DNA of 64,000 bases from Zygnema circumcarinatum (Eukaryota > Streptophyta > Zygnematophyceae > Zygnematales > Zygnemataceae), in the NCBI GenBank assembly GCA_037447605.1, contig CM074806.1, positions 4,450,268 through 4,514,267 on the forward strand, given 5' to 3'. A program made the translations under genes and the position numbers. Below are positions 40,149 to 52,608 of the stretch, in pieces. Below the pieces are notes generated by a model. That model searched no databases. It was not told the DNA's origin and saw nothing but the letters and a program-made list of their open reading frames with translations. Every line of letters starts with the position of its first letter. Within the stretch, counting starts at the first letter, position 1.

Positions 40149-40893
40149 CCTATAGAAGATATCCGTTGACATTAGCTGTTTTAGATAGACATTGCGTTCA
40201 TTTAGGGTTCTAGAGTTTCTAGGGTTAACGTTGCAATTGTACGTTTTGCAACAACGTGGCATAAAGCAAAATGAAAGTTTTCTGTCTAGTTTTTCAGGGT
40301 TAGTGTTTAAAAAGTTCTCCCTATGTGGTGATTCAAGGTCACAGTACTGAAATTCAATACTTTCCAAAATTTTAGATCCAAATTCATCGAAAACACACAG
40401 CTTTCAACCTTAGCCACAACACGCAATCCCTGGTCCCACAACAACTCAGTGAATTTGAATAATCTCTTACAAAAAAAGACGGGGTTCCGGGTGACCCTCC
40501 CTTCCGCTTCCAGCCTGTACAAGAAGTAGAAGCGCCCCTTCACAGTGCAGCCCCTGGCCTGCCCCCGCTCTCTACAGTGTTTCCTCTAGTAGCCAGAATC
40601 CTACTTCTATAAATTCTACGCCTGGTCACCCTTCAAAAGATAAGACCCTCTTTCTACTCTCCCCTCTTCAACCCTTCTCTCCCTCTCCCTCTCCCTTTCA
40701 ACATACTCTATTGACAGAACAGTAAACCCCGCTTCCCTTCAGGAAACAGCCCCAAAGAGAAAAGCACTAGAAAACCCACATCTCCCACCTCCCCCAACAC
40801 CTTCCTCTATAACTCTCCATTTCTCCCTCTGCCCCCCCTTTCTCTCCCCATACCCCATTTTCCTCTCAACCCTAAAGCAGACCCACGAGGCAG
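40149..40893. other. Spacer between convergent hAT and ALA3 genes
   Basis: Presumed 3' flanks. CCCTCTCC tract near 40675-40700, otherwise C-rich mixed sequence. No gene seen. Confidence 0.6.
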
Positions 40894-43800
40894 TTATATA
40901 AGGGAATCTGAGGAGGCGTGCTTAGCCGAGGCAGCGAACCCTGCGACGGCGTTGCTTGGCCTTGAATGCCCTCTCCTTCCAGGCCCTGCATAGCCCGCAT
41001 CTGTGGGGTTGTCTGAACCACCTGAGGAAGCAGCTTCATAGCCGCTGCTTGGAGGTATCCGGCTGCTTGAAGGTACAGAAGGGGAGGCCATGGAGGGAGG
41101 GAATTTGGACATCTGTGGGAGCTCGCTCAGATTATCTCTCCGCTTCATGCTGGCCCTTCTCGCCACATCCCACGCTCTCGCGGGGGCATTGATACCCTCC
41201 TGCAGACACCATGCATTCAGAGTTGGCTTATGTGAGAGAGTTTAGGGTTTTCAGGGTTTTTAGGGTTTTTAGGGTTTTTAAGGCTTTTAGGGGTTCTTCC
41301 TTTATAGGTGGCCCATGAGCAATGCAAATTGGGCTGCGAAAAGCGCATTGGCTTTTAGGGTTTTTAGGGTGCCTCCTGAGCTCACTTCTATGTGAGGCAG
41401 TATGTGAGGTAGTGGTCTTCAAAGCATGAGGGGAGGGGAGGGGAGGGGAGGGAGGCTTCACCTGCTGCGCAAAGAAGGACTCGAAACCTGGAGTGTCAAA
41501 AGCAAAGCCTGTGTGCTTCTTGGAGGCGAGCTGCGGCAAGGAGGCCATTCCTTGGCGACGCTGCTCCTCTCTGTCGGGTCTGCATATAATATGGAGGAGA
41601 ATAGTGAGCAGAACAGATTTCAGCTTCTTCTCAAGAATTAGGGTTCTCTACTACTCTCCGTGTTGGGCCTTCACTATTCATTTGTGTTGGGAACCCGGCT
41701 GAAATTACGAGGAAAGCTCTATGAACTATGGTTAGTTAGGGTTGTGATTTATCTCATCGGCTAGAAAAGAGAAAATGCTACGTGAAGGCCCCCCTGAATA
41801 CAGAGAAGCTGAAAGGTGAAGTTTTTTACAGTGGCGGAGGCTCCGTGAGGCTCTCCATTTCCATGACGCGATCTCCGCTATACTCTTCGCCCTTGTGATA
41901 CTTGACATCTTCTTGCACAATCTGATAATCGAATGCCAATAACCACCTCTGCAACCTGCAGCCAGAATATGAAACAATTTACCATTTGCATATACATATT
42001 CACAAATGAATTGCCCAAGAAGTGGTATAAAGAAGAAGTAGCTAATTGAAAATGCGTCACTTCAAGGGAAGAAAGACAAAAGAGGAGAGGAAGGAGGAAT
42101 GTATGAAGGATGAACTTACCCACTGTACAAGAAGTCCGGGAGAAGTGCGCATACAGGGACAAGAATCAGAGTCAACCAAAAGTATGGCGTTTTCATCAAC
42201 ACATAGATGACCCAATATTGATTTGACTGTGCCAACATCAAACACATCAAGAATGTCAGAAACCATGTGAGGAAGTATGCCATTAACTCCAGTTGACCGA
42301 TCGAACGGTCGATTTCGAACAACCCAAAAACTCTTTGAAAGGCTTTGTTGAATCTTCCTTTGTTTCTGTAATTCACTTTCTTCCTTCCATTCTACATAAG
42401 CCCTTCTCACCTGTGACTCCCAGGCTGTGTTATCTCCAGTTGGCTTGATCGCATCGTAGATTAACACACTGATGAACCATATGAGGATGCTGAGACTTAT
42501 ACTCAAGCCGTGCCATATGTTGAAATAGTCAACCATGAGCAGTAGTCTCAAGTTAACCACAATAATCACACATGCATACGACATAGTACCTGCAAGAGGT
42601 AGGCCCCCCTTCACCTTATCGTCAGGACTTGAAAGTATTGTCATCACCAGATATGAAGTTTAAAGACAGAGGATGAACCCTTAAACCCTACAGCCTCGAG
42701 AACTCTTAACCCTCTGGAGTAAGATTTGGAGGCTCTGAAAACAAAGGAAACTCAATTAGGCAGCAAAGGAAGTTCATTTGATTATTCGGGGGATCAATAA
42801 GGAGCGAGTGTATCACCAACATCCCATAAGCCGATGACTTTTCCGCTGCCAGCTTCTCCAGTGAAGCCACCAGATTCCGAGAAGAAGAAGATGATTACAG
42901 ACTGATAGAAAGCGAAGAAAAGCCATATGCTGAGGATGTTCCAAGTGAAAAAGGAGTTCCGTATCCCTGCCTTGTAAAGCTGTGGATATTGTTTAGCCCA
43001 CTTTGCATCCACATCCTGCGAGAAAAAGCAGACGAAATTTCACATGGGTACTCCTAAACCTTTGGAATTTCCGAGTCTCCGAGCCATGGGAGGAAAAAAG
43101 ATGGCACAACAGACTTGATTCAAGAGTATTGTTTGCAACAACTTGGCAGCAAAAGCCAAAAACAAAACAAAAAAACCCATGGATTTCCCCACTTTGCGTA
43201 GTTATGTACCAAGAAAGTGGGTGTGCTGTTCAACCCCAAATCAAATACTTCTTTAAAAGCGAGAAGTATCGATTGCGGATAGAACCCTTTTTTTAACCTT
43301 CTAGATCATTAACCTTTGTCACCAGAGCTTTCACAGAGAGTCAGAGAGAAGATATAAGTGAGAAAGGTAGGGCTGGAAAGGCATAGAAAGAGTTTCTTGC
43401 AGGTGACCCCATACCTTATCGAAGAGCCCTACAACAACGACCGGCAGAGCAGTGAAGGCAACATTATAAAGGGATTGGAACCAATCATCATAAAGCCTTT
43501 GGCCGGAAAAGCCGGAGAAGCAGTTGAACCAAAAGGTGGTTAATGTGAACGCCAAGTTTTTATAAAAGAAGTAGCAAATGACCTACATCACAGCAGAGTT
43601 GCAAGGTAAGCGATATTTGAAACATAGATCAAAGTTCTTTCGGATGAATGAGACAGTGTCCCACTAACAACCGTTAATTGAAGAAAGCGAAAGGAGCAAA
43701 ATGAGGAAGGCCAGAAACTCCAACACAACCTCTCCTTCCCTCCACTCTCCCCTCTCCCCCCTTCCCCTCTCCTCCCTTCCTTCCCTTCCTTTCCCTTCTC

Positions 43801-46800
43801 TCCATCTCCTTTCATAGACTCCAAAACAACCTCTCCTTTCCTCCCCCTTTCCCCTCTCCCCCCTCTCCTCCCGTCCCGTCCCTCCCGTTACCTTCCCTTT
43901 CATTAACTCCAAAACAGCCTCGCTTTCCCTCTCCTCTCCCCCCTCCCCTTCCTTCCCTTCCCTCCCTTTACCTTCCCTTTCAAAACTCCANNNNNNNNNN
44001 CCCCCCCCCCCCCCCCCCCTCTCCCACCTTTCCGTCTCCTCCCTCCCCTTCCCTTCCCCTCCCTTCCCTTCCCTTCTCTTTCCTCCCTCCCCCTCTCCCT
44101 CTCCCTTCTCCTCCGCCATACTGACCTTTGACAAGCGGATGTATGACCAGCGCCCATGCACGAGGAGGAGGTCTGAGAGGAAGCGGAACTGCGCAATAGA
44201 AAAGTCTGCTGCAAGGACCGCCTGCATTCCCTCCAAGCCGCTGATTCCCACTCCCACATGGGCTGCCTGAATCATGCTCACATCATTTGCTCCATCCCCA
44301 ATACTTAGCGTGATTTTACCAGCTCCCTCCTTCATTAACGATGTGACCTGTAAAACCAACAGGTCCGAAGCAATAAGAGTGTCAGACAGAGGGAGCAAAC
44401 CGAGCAATTTTTCTTGGGCTTGGAAGGTGGACATGAAGTTAGTTAGTCTCTTCAGTGGCTTGGTTAAGTGGCTTGGTTAAGTGGCTTGGTTAAATCGTAC
44501 GTATAGAGTCCATAAAAATTCCCATACACTCATACACCTGCAAACAAATAGTGTCAGCCTTTCGCACTCTTATATTTCCAAGGATTGCATATCAGATATG
44601 GCCTTCCAGCACACATTCTAGAAGATTTTCCCGAGAAGAAGTCCCAAACTCCTGAAGACCTCTACACGCGTGGCGAGAGAAGGGGAGGGAGAGAAGGAGC
44701 GAGAGGGAGAGGGAGAAAGCAGCACCTGTGCTTTTTGGAGAGGGGAAACACGGCAGCAGAGAACTCCCTTGCAGATGATTCCAAGCTGAAGAAGAGTTCC
44801 ACGCATGAGGGGGTCCAACGCATACATTAGACACCGACCGTCGATAATAAGAGCGCATGGAAACCCCTCTCTGTCAATCACAACTGCCTGCCGGAGAGCA
44901 TCTCGCAGCTGCTGAAAGACCAGCTCCCGAATGACTCGTGCTGTTTCAACAGCATCTCCCTGCAACATTTTTGCATACATTTTGCATTTTGTAAGACTCC
45001 GGTAAAGTATCGAAAGAGATAAATTGATAAGTAAGGCTCGTGCAAATCTCACGTTTGTTTTAAGGTCCCATGTTTAGTCACATGTTTGAAGGTCACATGC
45101 TTCGTCACATTTTTCAGGTCTAAATGGAATATCAGTCCACCGAAAGAGGAGGATGAAGAGTCCCAAGATAAAGTATGGGATGATGATATCCCCTACTCTG
45201 ATAGTTCCTCTTGCTTTTGGTATTGACGATTAGAAATGAGAAATGCAGAAATGCAGAAGGCAATAAACTAGGATTTAAAAAAGAGAAGGCCACCTCCTGC
45301 AGCTTTTACAGCTTACCCGTTCTTCAATTTCCCGGATTGCTTCTGTCTCTGAGCTGATAATGAACTGCTTCATTTCATTTGTCAGAAGGGAGCAAGCTGC
45401 AAACAGATTGCCAGTTTGGAACCATCAGTCCGACCATTTTCATGTTATCTTTTCAGCTTATCGATAATTCTCTAGCCTGAAGTCTGAAGCTAATTACAAT
45501 ACCTTGCCAATTTACTAAGTATACTTCCTTCCTGAAAGTTGAAGACCCAGCTTACATGTAATTCCACGAGACGAGCTACACACCCAATAGTAAATAGCCC
45601 CAAAGGCTGACAAAAATGCTTGGGTACGAAAGCGGAAAAAGACGATAGAATGGTTTGATATGTACCATATGCAATGTTGATAGCAGTCTCCATTTTGTCC
45701 CCAGTAAGCACCCAGATCTTGATGCCTGCTTTTCGCAGCGTTTCGATGCACTGAGGGACCCCATCTTGAAGCTTATCTTCTATGGCAGTGCAGCCAAGAA
45801 GGATAAGCTTTCGCTCAATAATGTCAGCCATCTGAACATAACAAACCATGACTTCATCTCCTGTGAATAAGATGTCATCTGTTGGATCATTTTCCAACAT
45901 CCTGTGAATGACTGAGACTGATGACTTTCTATCATAATTAGTGCCACAAATCGAGCATATCACAAAAAAGTTTGAAGCTAATTCAATTCAAAAACCTACA
46001 ACAATATGCGACAAGTGCATACCTATCTCTCTTTCTGCTGCATCCAGCAGCAATCTCTATCTCTCTAACACTCTCTCGAATGCAGGTTGCAATGCAGCAT
46101 GTGCTTAGATCTGCTAAATTCACATAAAGCTAGCTGTACTATCAAGCTACACATATAACTTGTAAGTTACAGGTAAACAAACTGCCAAAACAAAACCGAA
46201 ACAAGTCACATATTCTGCACTTCCTCACTTAGACGAGCACATACAGCAGGAATAAAGCTCTGCAGCAGCCTGCAGCCTGCTTGCAGTATAACTTCACCAA
46301 ACCAGTCTCTGACTGAACTCTGACCTATTTGCTTGGAGGAATCAGTACCTCTTCCAGACGTTTTTCTCTCTCTCTGAGGGTCGACTTGGCCTGAATCATG
46401 CGTTCATTCCACTGCTGATAGAATTCCTCGTCGAGCTCTCGATAAGCCAAACAGAGAGTCCTCAAACCATCACATCCAAACTTCTCCAGATGCTGCCTAG
46501 TAACCTCCTTAAAGGGATTGCCCTCCTCTGCCAGCCTCTCAAACATAACGCTATCGGCTCCCTGCAATTAGGAGCAATATCAAAGTTAAATGCTTACGGA
46601 AGTCTACCAAATGGATAAACTGTATTATACAGTTTCATTTTGTTTAGAAAAAAGTAGGTTGCTTTTGGTTTTCTTTGAAGTTTATGAGGTTTGACGAGCA
46701 CACACCTTACAGTAGAGCACCAACCGGCCATTGGGGTATCGACATACGACCGACTGCCTTTTCCGAACACTATTGAATTCCAGCACATTCAGAATTTCAT

Positions 46801-49800
46801 ACTCCACATCCTGAACTCGGCCGAGTTTCTCGACGTGAGATTCCCGAACTCGAATGCTGGTCGGTGTTCTCCTGCAAGTTTAAGACGAAAAACAACAAAC
46901 CCAGAAATCAGTTTCTAGTAGTGGATCTTATTGTAATACGACTGCAAGGCATTTACAAGAAACACAAGTGGAGCCTAAAAGGGGCTTATGAATCTCCATC
47001 ACCTGTAGAAAAAGAAGCCAAAATTTTTGGAAGCAGCGACCATCGCTGCTTCATCAGGTGATGCTGCCAAATAGTCTATCTCCTCAGGATTCTCCTCCCC
47101 CTCTGGCAGGACTGTGTGGCAGACTGCCAACAGGCGAAAAAACTCCTGTACAAATAGCCCCCCAAAAATACTACATCTTAATTAAAAAGCCAAATTCACA
47201 CCCTGCAGAGACTAATCCAACAAATAAACCTCTTCATCAGGATTCGTACATGCTCCCCTTACACATGTTCAAATTACGATATTTAGAGTTTTTTAGGGTT
47301 GCATACATTGAATTACACGTGGTTTTTTCATACCTTGCAGACTTCCGCATTGGGCTCCTGTCGCCAGGCCCCTCTCATAAGCCTCTTATCATCAAAATTG
47401 AAGCCTTTCTCGTGCATGAAGTCATCAGACGAATTTTTCTGTTCCAAAACGACATAGAACACACTAAACTCATCAAATTCATTCCTTCAAATCACTTTCT
47501 CCAGCAGCAGACTCTCTTTTTGGCTAAGTTTTTCCCACAAACCGCTGACTTATAACAATTAAACTCTTCTTCCACCAATGTTTTCCCTCCTGCCCGTTTC
47601 AGACAGGAGTTGCCCATCAAACTCGTGGTTGGCATTTCTTCAGAGTGTAAGGCTGCCTCTGAAGAAAGGCCAAAAGATAATACCAGAGGCTCTAGCTCAT
47701 GTTCCCGCCCATCAACTCTCCGATGTGTTCCCTCATGGAGCCCTCCTACATATGAACGGTATTCCTGCGTCCACCGCCGAAGCATTTCTCTTCAGAGGAC
47801 AACCTCTCCCATGTATATGCGGAGTCTGACTAACCCTCTGAATCTCTTGACTAACCGACTACAGTCCGAGTCCTTGCTTCTCCCACGCAAAGGGCACTCC
47901 TTCGGGGCCCCCACTTTGCCTCTTTCTTTGGAGAAGCTGAATCGCTAGGGGCTACGTTCCCTCAACATACTTTTTGCTTACGAAAGGCAGACATCATGAA
48001 GGGGAGGAGAAGGGGGGGGGGGGGGGAGGGGAAGAGCCCTTCACAGTCTCTTGAGCTGTAGGAAAACCTTAAATAATGATAATAATAATAATGATACTAT
48101 TGTGTGGTTTTCACTGACCTGTGTCGGAAGGCCGGCTCGTAAAGCTGCTGCTCGCTGAATTTCCGTCACACCCGTGCCATACATTGTGCCTGCTATCGAG
48201 CATTTGAAGAACTCCATCATGTTCCTTGTAAGAGTACCCGTTTTATCGGAGAATATGTACTCCACCTGAACAACAGATAAAACAATAGATAAGAGAGAAA
48301 ACCAGTAGATCGAATTATGATAGCGGCTCCATAGAATGCATAGAAAAATAAGAAACCGCATGAGAAATCGGACAAAAATCTGCCTCGCCAATGCGAATAA
48401 TGCTTTTTGTGATCATTCATCTATGTACCTATCGAAACAGTAAAAATAAAGTTATGCAACTTTTACAAACCTGACCAAGCTCCTCATTCAGATTTGAAGT
48501 GCGTGCAGAGGCCCAAATGCCAGTCTCGCGGTGGTACATATTCAAGTCTTTGTTGATGAACTGAGTGGACTGGATGAACTTGATCATCTGTTCGGCGGAA
48601 ATAGGGAACAAGGAAACGATGGTTTTACAGACCGCAGAAAAAGGTACGGAAGGCGAGACTTTGTAAAGATAAAAGGAACGGATTCAGCAGAGTAGCAATT
48701 GGCTACCATTATATTGATTTTGAGAAAAGTAGCTCACCTCAATTGACACATAAAGTGAAATGGGGATGATTGTTGAGTATAGTGTCAAGAGAGTAAAAAT
48801 AGCCAATATTCCAACCTGCAAAAAATATATAAAGGGAATAGGCCTCTGTCATTCAAATTTGTGCATTCTTCAACAGCAAAGGGGGAAATGGAAAAGGGAA
48901 AAAAAGGGCAAACGAGAAACAACACGGTTTAGTCAAGGCAGTATCGAGTCTCCTAACGTATTTTCTCAGTGAAATAAATTTCAAGAAAATCCGGTTTTCC
49001 CACAATCCAATCCATGAACTCCTTTAGATGTTACTTTCTTTAGAAAAAATGGCTCAAGAGCATACCACAAATCGGTTGTCCGGGTCGAATTGGGGCTCTC
49101 CAGCAGTTTTGTCCAGCTGTAAATACCAATACTTGTAGTCCAGAAATACAGCACTGCTCGACAAAATTAGAAAGCAAGAGGTGATTTAGCTTTCTTTACC
49201 TGAACAATATAAAATGGGTCTTATACCCAAACCTTCATACTATATTGCATACCCAACAGATATGAAAATTTGCACAGGCCAGCACTAGTACGTCCAAGCA
49301 TTGTCAGCCTTTATAAACAGCTCAGCTTACATTCACTTCCGAAAGGGATGATAAAAGCATGACAAACCTGCCAACAGCCCCAACGAAGCATAGAGTGAAC
49401 AGGATGAGGAACAAGATGAGAATGACGGAATCGAGTCGACGCTCCATAGTGCTCCGCTTCGAAGGCACATCCATAGTATTCATCATCACCTGCACAAACA
49501 CTCGCAGAAAGAAGGGAAATTCAGAGGACTGAAAACAGCTTCAAAGCAAAAGGAGAGGGTGTGCAAACTTAAAGGAGGGGGGAAGGAAAAAAGGAAGGGA
49601 AGGAGAGGAAAGGGGAGGAGGGAAATGCGAGAGGGGGAGTTGGAGGAGAAGCGGGACAAGGAGGGGGAGGGAGGGAAAAAGGCGAAGGGGGGGGGGGGGG
49701 GGAGGGAAAGGGGAGGGATGGAAGGGGAGAGGGAGCGGGAGCTGGAGGGGAAGGGTAGGGAAAGCATCTCGTCCGCTCACCTTAGTCTCATGCCCGGTAA

Positions 49801-51325
49801 ATATGACAGCCCCAACAATCCATTCTGTGTTCCTCAGGCTGCATCCCTGCAACCCCATTTTCAAAAAAGAAGCAAAACGAGCATCCCCGTTATGCATGCT
49901 CGCACAAATGGGAAAGATGGCCTGACTTTGACTAGTAGGGTGCTTGAGAACACGGGAGAAAAAGGAAAAACAATCATAGAGAATAGTAGCAGAGTCACAC
50001 TCCCAAGGCACGCAAGAAGCCACCGGCCCCCTTATCTCTCTCTCTCCCCTCCACGATCATTCTATACCTCACCCCTTTCTCCCTCCCCGCTTCCTCCTCC
50101 ATCTCCTATCTCTTGCCTACCCAGAACAAGGGATAACAAACAACAAAAGCAATGAGTTCTCATATGAATCTTACACGTAAAAGAATTTGGTTGGGAGAAA
50201 TTGGCAAAGTTTGCTTCCCGATCACCAAATTCCCCGTGAATGTGTAAAGCGAATTGTTCGGCTGCTCGCACTCAATCATTCCTGTTGCCAAAAATCCCAT
50301 TTAATAGATTTTTAGTCAAGTCTAGGTTTGCTCTTTGTTTCCCAGTGCTACAATGTCGTGATATAAAAGCCGAGTGAGGTCAAAGGGAGCACACCTCTGA
50401 ATTCTGAAACTGCATCTGCTGTGATGTAGTCCCAAGTTCGCTCCAGTGCTTTCCGAATCTTTAAGTTTGTCTCTCCGTCTAAGTTTGAAGTCTACAAGTT
50501 TATCAAACAACCCAATATGCGATTCCTTTATACGGTGTCAATATAACTTACAACCCCAGCACACTGCTTTGTGCCAATTTTCAGTTTCAAGCCTTGGAGA
50601 ACAGGACCTCTCCTACTCCTGCCTCTGGAAGGAATGGAGAAAGCGAGGAAAAAAGAAGAACCGACTATACAGTTGTGCCCTCAGTTCTATCACTCTTGCT
50701 TCCTTTCACTGCAGCTCAGATAAGCCTAAGCCCACAAAACTTGAAACAAGGAAGATTGAAGTGGCGTACCTCAATGTAGCAGATTCCATCCGCGTTTGTG
50801 CTTGCTAAACACAAAAGGTCAGCAGGAAAGTAGTGATCTGACTTGACCTGCATGTCAAAACAGTCCAGCTATAATTGACTGTCCTCTTTAAATACTAGCA
50901 AGTCCTTTCCTTACACATTAACACGCATCATCATCCTCATAAACTTTTTCAGTTACATTTACTCTTATATGGAAATGGAGGGCAGGGAGCAATGTTTTGG
51001 CGGAACCACTCGTTTTAAAGACAGCAACTTACCCTGACAATGTCCCCCACTCTAACATTTGCCCAAGCAGTTGAAACCCACTCGTTTCCGTGAAGAACTT
51101 CAGTTACACTTGCGTTGATTATTTTATCACTGTTGAACCGTTTCTGCATTCACATAAGCAGCCCAAGTGGTCATGCTTAGTGTCTCTCGAATCATTCCAA
51201 GTAAGTTGCCCTCACCGAAAACATTCATAGAAGAGAAATCAATGCAGAACGGAAGAGGAGAAGTGAAGAATAGAGGTGGCCAAATGCTCCAACCAAGGGG
51301 AAAGGGGAGAGAGAAAGAGAAGGCG

Positions 51326-51394
<69 letters not shown>

Positions 51395-52608
51395 CCACTT
51401 TACCCTATCTTCAAATGCTTCTTTGATGAGCGACACCGCCAGCACCAACACCAAGGGTGCGACATTTGTCACAGGCGCTACAGGGCTGCAGAGTCAATAA
51501 ACAACGCCCTCGTTCACACATACTCAAACCACTTCTAAAAATGTGTGGACTATACGGACAAGGGAAAACGTAACGCGAAATGAAAACTGGCGAAGACCTA
51601 CGTGAAGTCTGGTAGGTGAAGGAGAGAAGGAAAACTTTTTTACTTTTTTACCGAGGAATGAAGACTTCCTTCGAAATGACTCACAACACTTCGACAAACA
51701 TTGAGCGAGTAACATTGGCTTCACTTATACACGAATGTCTTGAAACTAATGGAATGAGGGATCAATTGGAGCACCTGACAGGAGTCGTTGAGAGAATCGC
51801 AATCAAGAGAAAGTAGAGGTTTGCAACACGGCGAAACTGCAAACAAGGAATCTAAGGATTAGAAAGTAACGAGAGAGGGAGAGGACGAAAAGATGAGGGA
51901 GAGCCCAGGATGTTGAATTAGGCATCTAGAGCATCCAAAGGCTCGAAGTCTGCCAGAAATATCAAACAAAACCAATTCGTTTTGAAATATATGGATTGGG
52001 AAACAAACAAAACAAACTGTGGCGGTACGTCTATCGATCTGTAGCCTCGAAATTTTCCTTACTTCACTACCATACAAGGTTCGGAAACATATAAAAAAAC
52101 AAAAAATTGAAAGAGAAAACTCGATGTGAGGAGTGGTTTAGAAGACGACTATTTTCAGCCTCACCTGCTCAAATAAGCCCTTGGGTAAGAACGATAACAA
52201 AGAGTATTTGGTGGTCGAAACTGCATTACTCTGTCACACCATTGAAAAACACAAAAAAATAGGAAAGAGATTAACTGTCCTTACACAAAACAATCTTTTA
52301 TCGCACATAATTCATAAAAACCCAGAAAACCAAAAAATGAAAACCAGATACAATCCAAACTCACATCCTGCAGAATTCTGAACCATCGGATTATAGGGAA
52401 TCGAAACAAGAGCAGATATGAGAGGCACCTTGTAACCGAACTGAAAGCCGGATCGCGGATCGTTACAGAAAACAGTTCTATGGCTGCTATGCACAACGGT
52501 GTGCGCCAAGGCCGGGCTCTCTAAGGAGACTCCTGCACTCTGCAGGGGCTGCTCCTGCTCCGCATTGAGCCTCCCCCATCGATAAGGGGAGGTCCAACTG
52601 TCAAACAT
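40894..52608 (-). CDS. ALA3: P4-ATPase aminophospholipid flippase, ALA3-like
   Basis: 29 exons, phases closing to 1310 aa. From the 5' end: 52608-52429, 52230-52165, 51836-51775, 51485-51404, 51143-51033, 50847-50770, 50491-50395, 50281-50175, 49846-49781, 49489-49368, 49153-49066, 48815-48738, 48587-48471, 48265-48119, 47438-47334, 47145-47003, 46871-46706, 46561-46349, 45831-45666, 45396-45317, 44959-44726, 44347-44126, 43582-43415, 43015-42817, 42589-42411, 42226-42120, 41955-41830, 41579-41462, 41199-40894. Motifs: FLPKGLFEQ, the P4-specific TM4 motif PISLYVSIE, phosphorylation site SDKTGTLT, hinge GDGANDV, and the ALA3-type tail [19 protein letters not shown] followed by [13 protein letters not shown] flippases move phospholipids to the cytosolic leaflet with an ALIS/CDC50 beta subunit at Golgi and endosomal membranes. 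About 80 extra Ser/Gly/Pro-rich residues follow the usual C-terminus. A 10-N assembly gap lies in an intron. Confidence 0.93.
41238..41295 (-). repeat. (TTTTTAGGG)n telomere-like decamer repeat
   Basis: In the last intron of ALA3: consecutive GGGTTTTTA units (about five), with one more pair near 41355-41370. On the sense strand this reads AAAAACCCTA. Confidence 0.8.
43730..44115. repeat. CT-rich tract with assembly gap
   Basis: In an ALA3 intron (43583-44125). CCCTTCC/CCCTCTCC blocks with an internal near-duplicate (CTCCAAAACAACCTCTCC and CTCCAAAACAGCCTCGCT segments near 43817 and 43907). Positions 43991-44000 are N, followed by 19 C residues; array length is therefore not reliable. Confidence 0.9.
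48009..48028. repeat. Poly-G run in ALA3 intron
   Basis: A run of about 16 G flanked by GGGGAGG, in the intron between exons 14 and 15; preceded upstream (48072-48095) by a short (AAT)n stretch. Confidence 0.8.
49555..49765. repeat. GA-rich tract with poly-G run in ALA3 intron
   Basis: GGGGAGG/GGAGAGG blocks with a run of about 15 G at 49688-49702. CT-rich on the gene's sense strand. Confidence 0.85.
51325..51392. repeat. (GA)n microsatellite in ALA3 intron
   Basis: About 33 GA units next to the 3' side of exon 4 (51485-51404). Confidence 0.95.

Noticed and set aside
47492-47785. 97-codon minus-strand frame between ALA3 exons 14 and 15
   Set aside because: Exons 14 and 15 join in phase without it and the joined sequence matches the family; the frame starts and ends without suitable splice sites in the needed phase.
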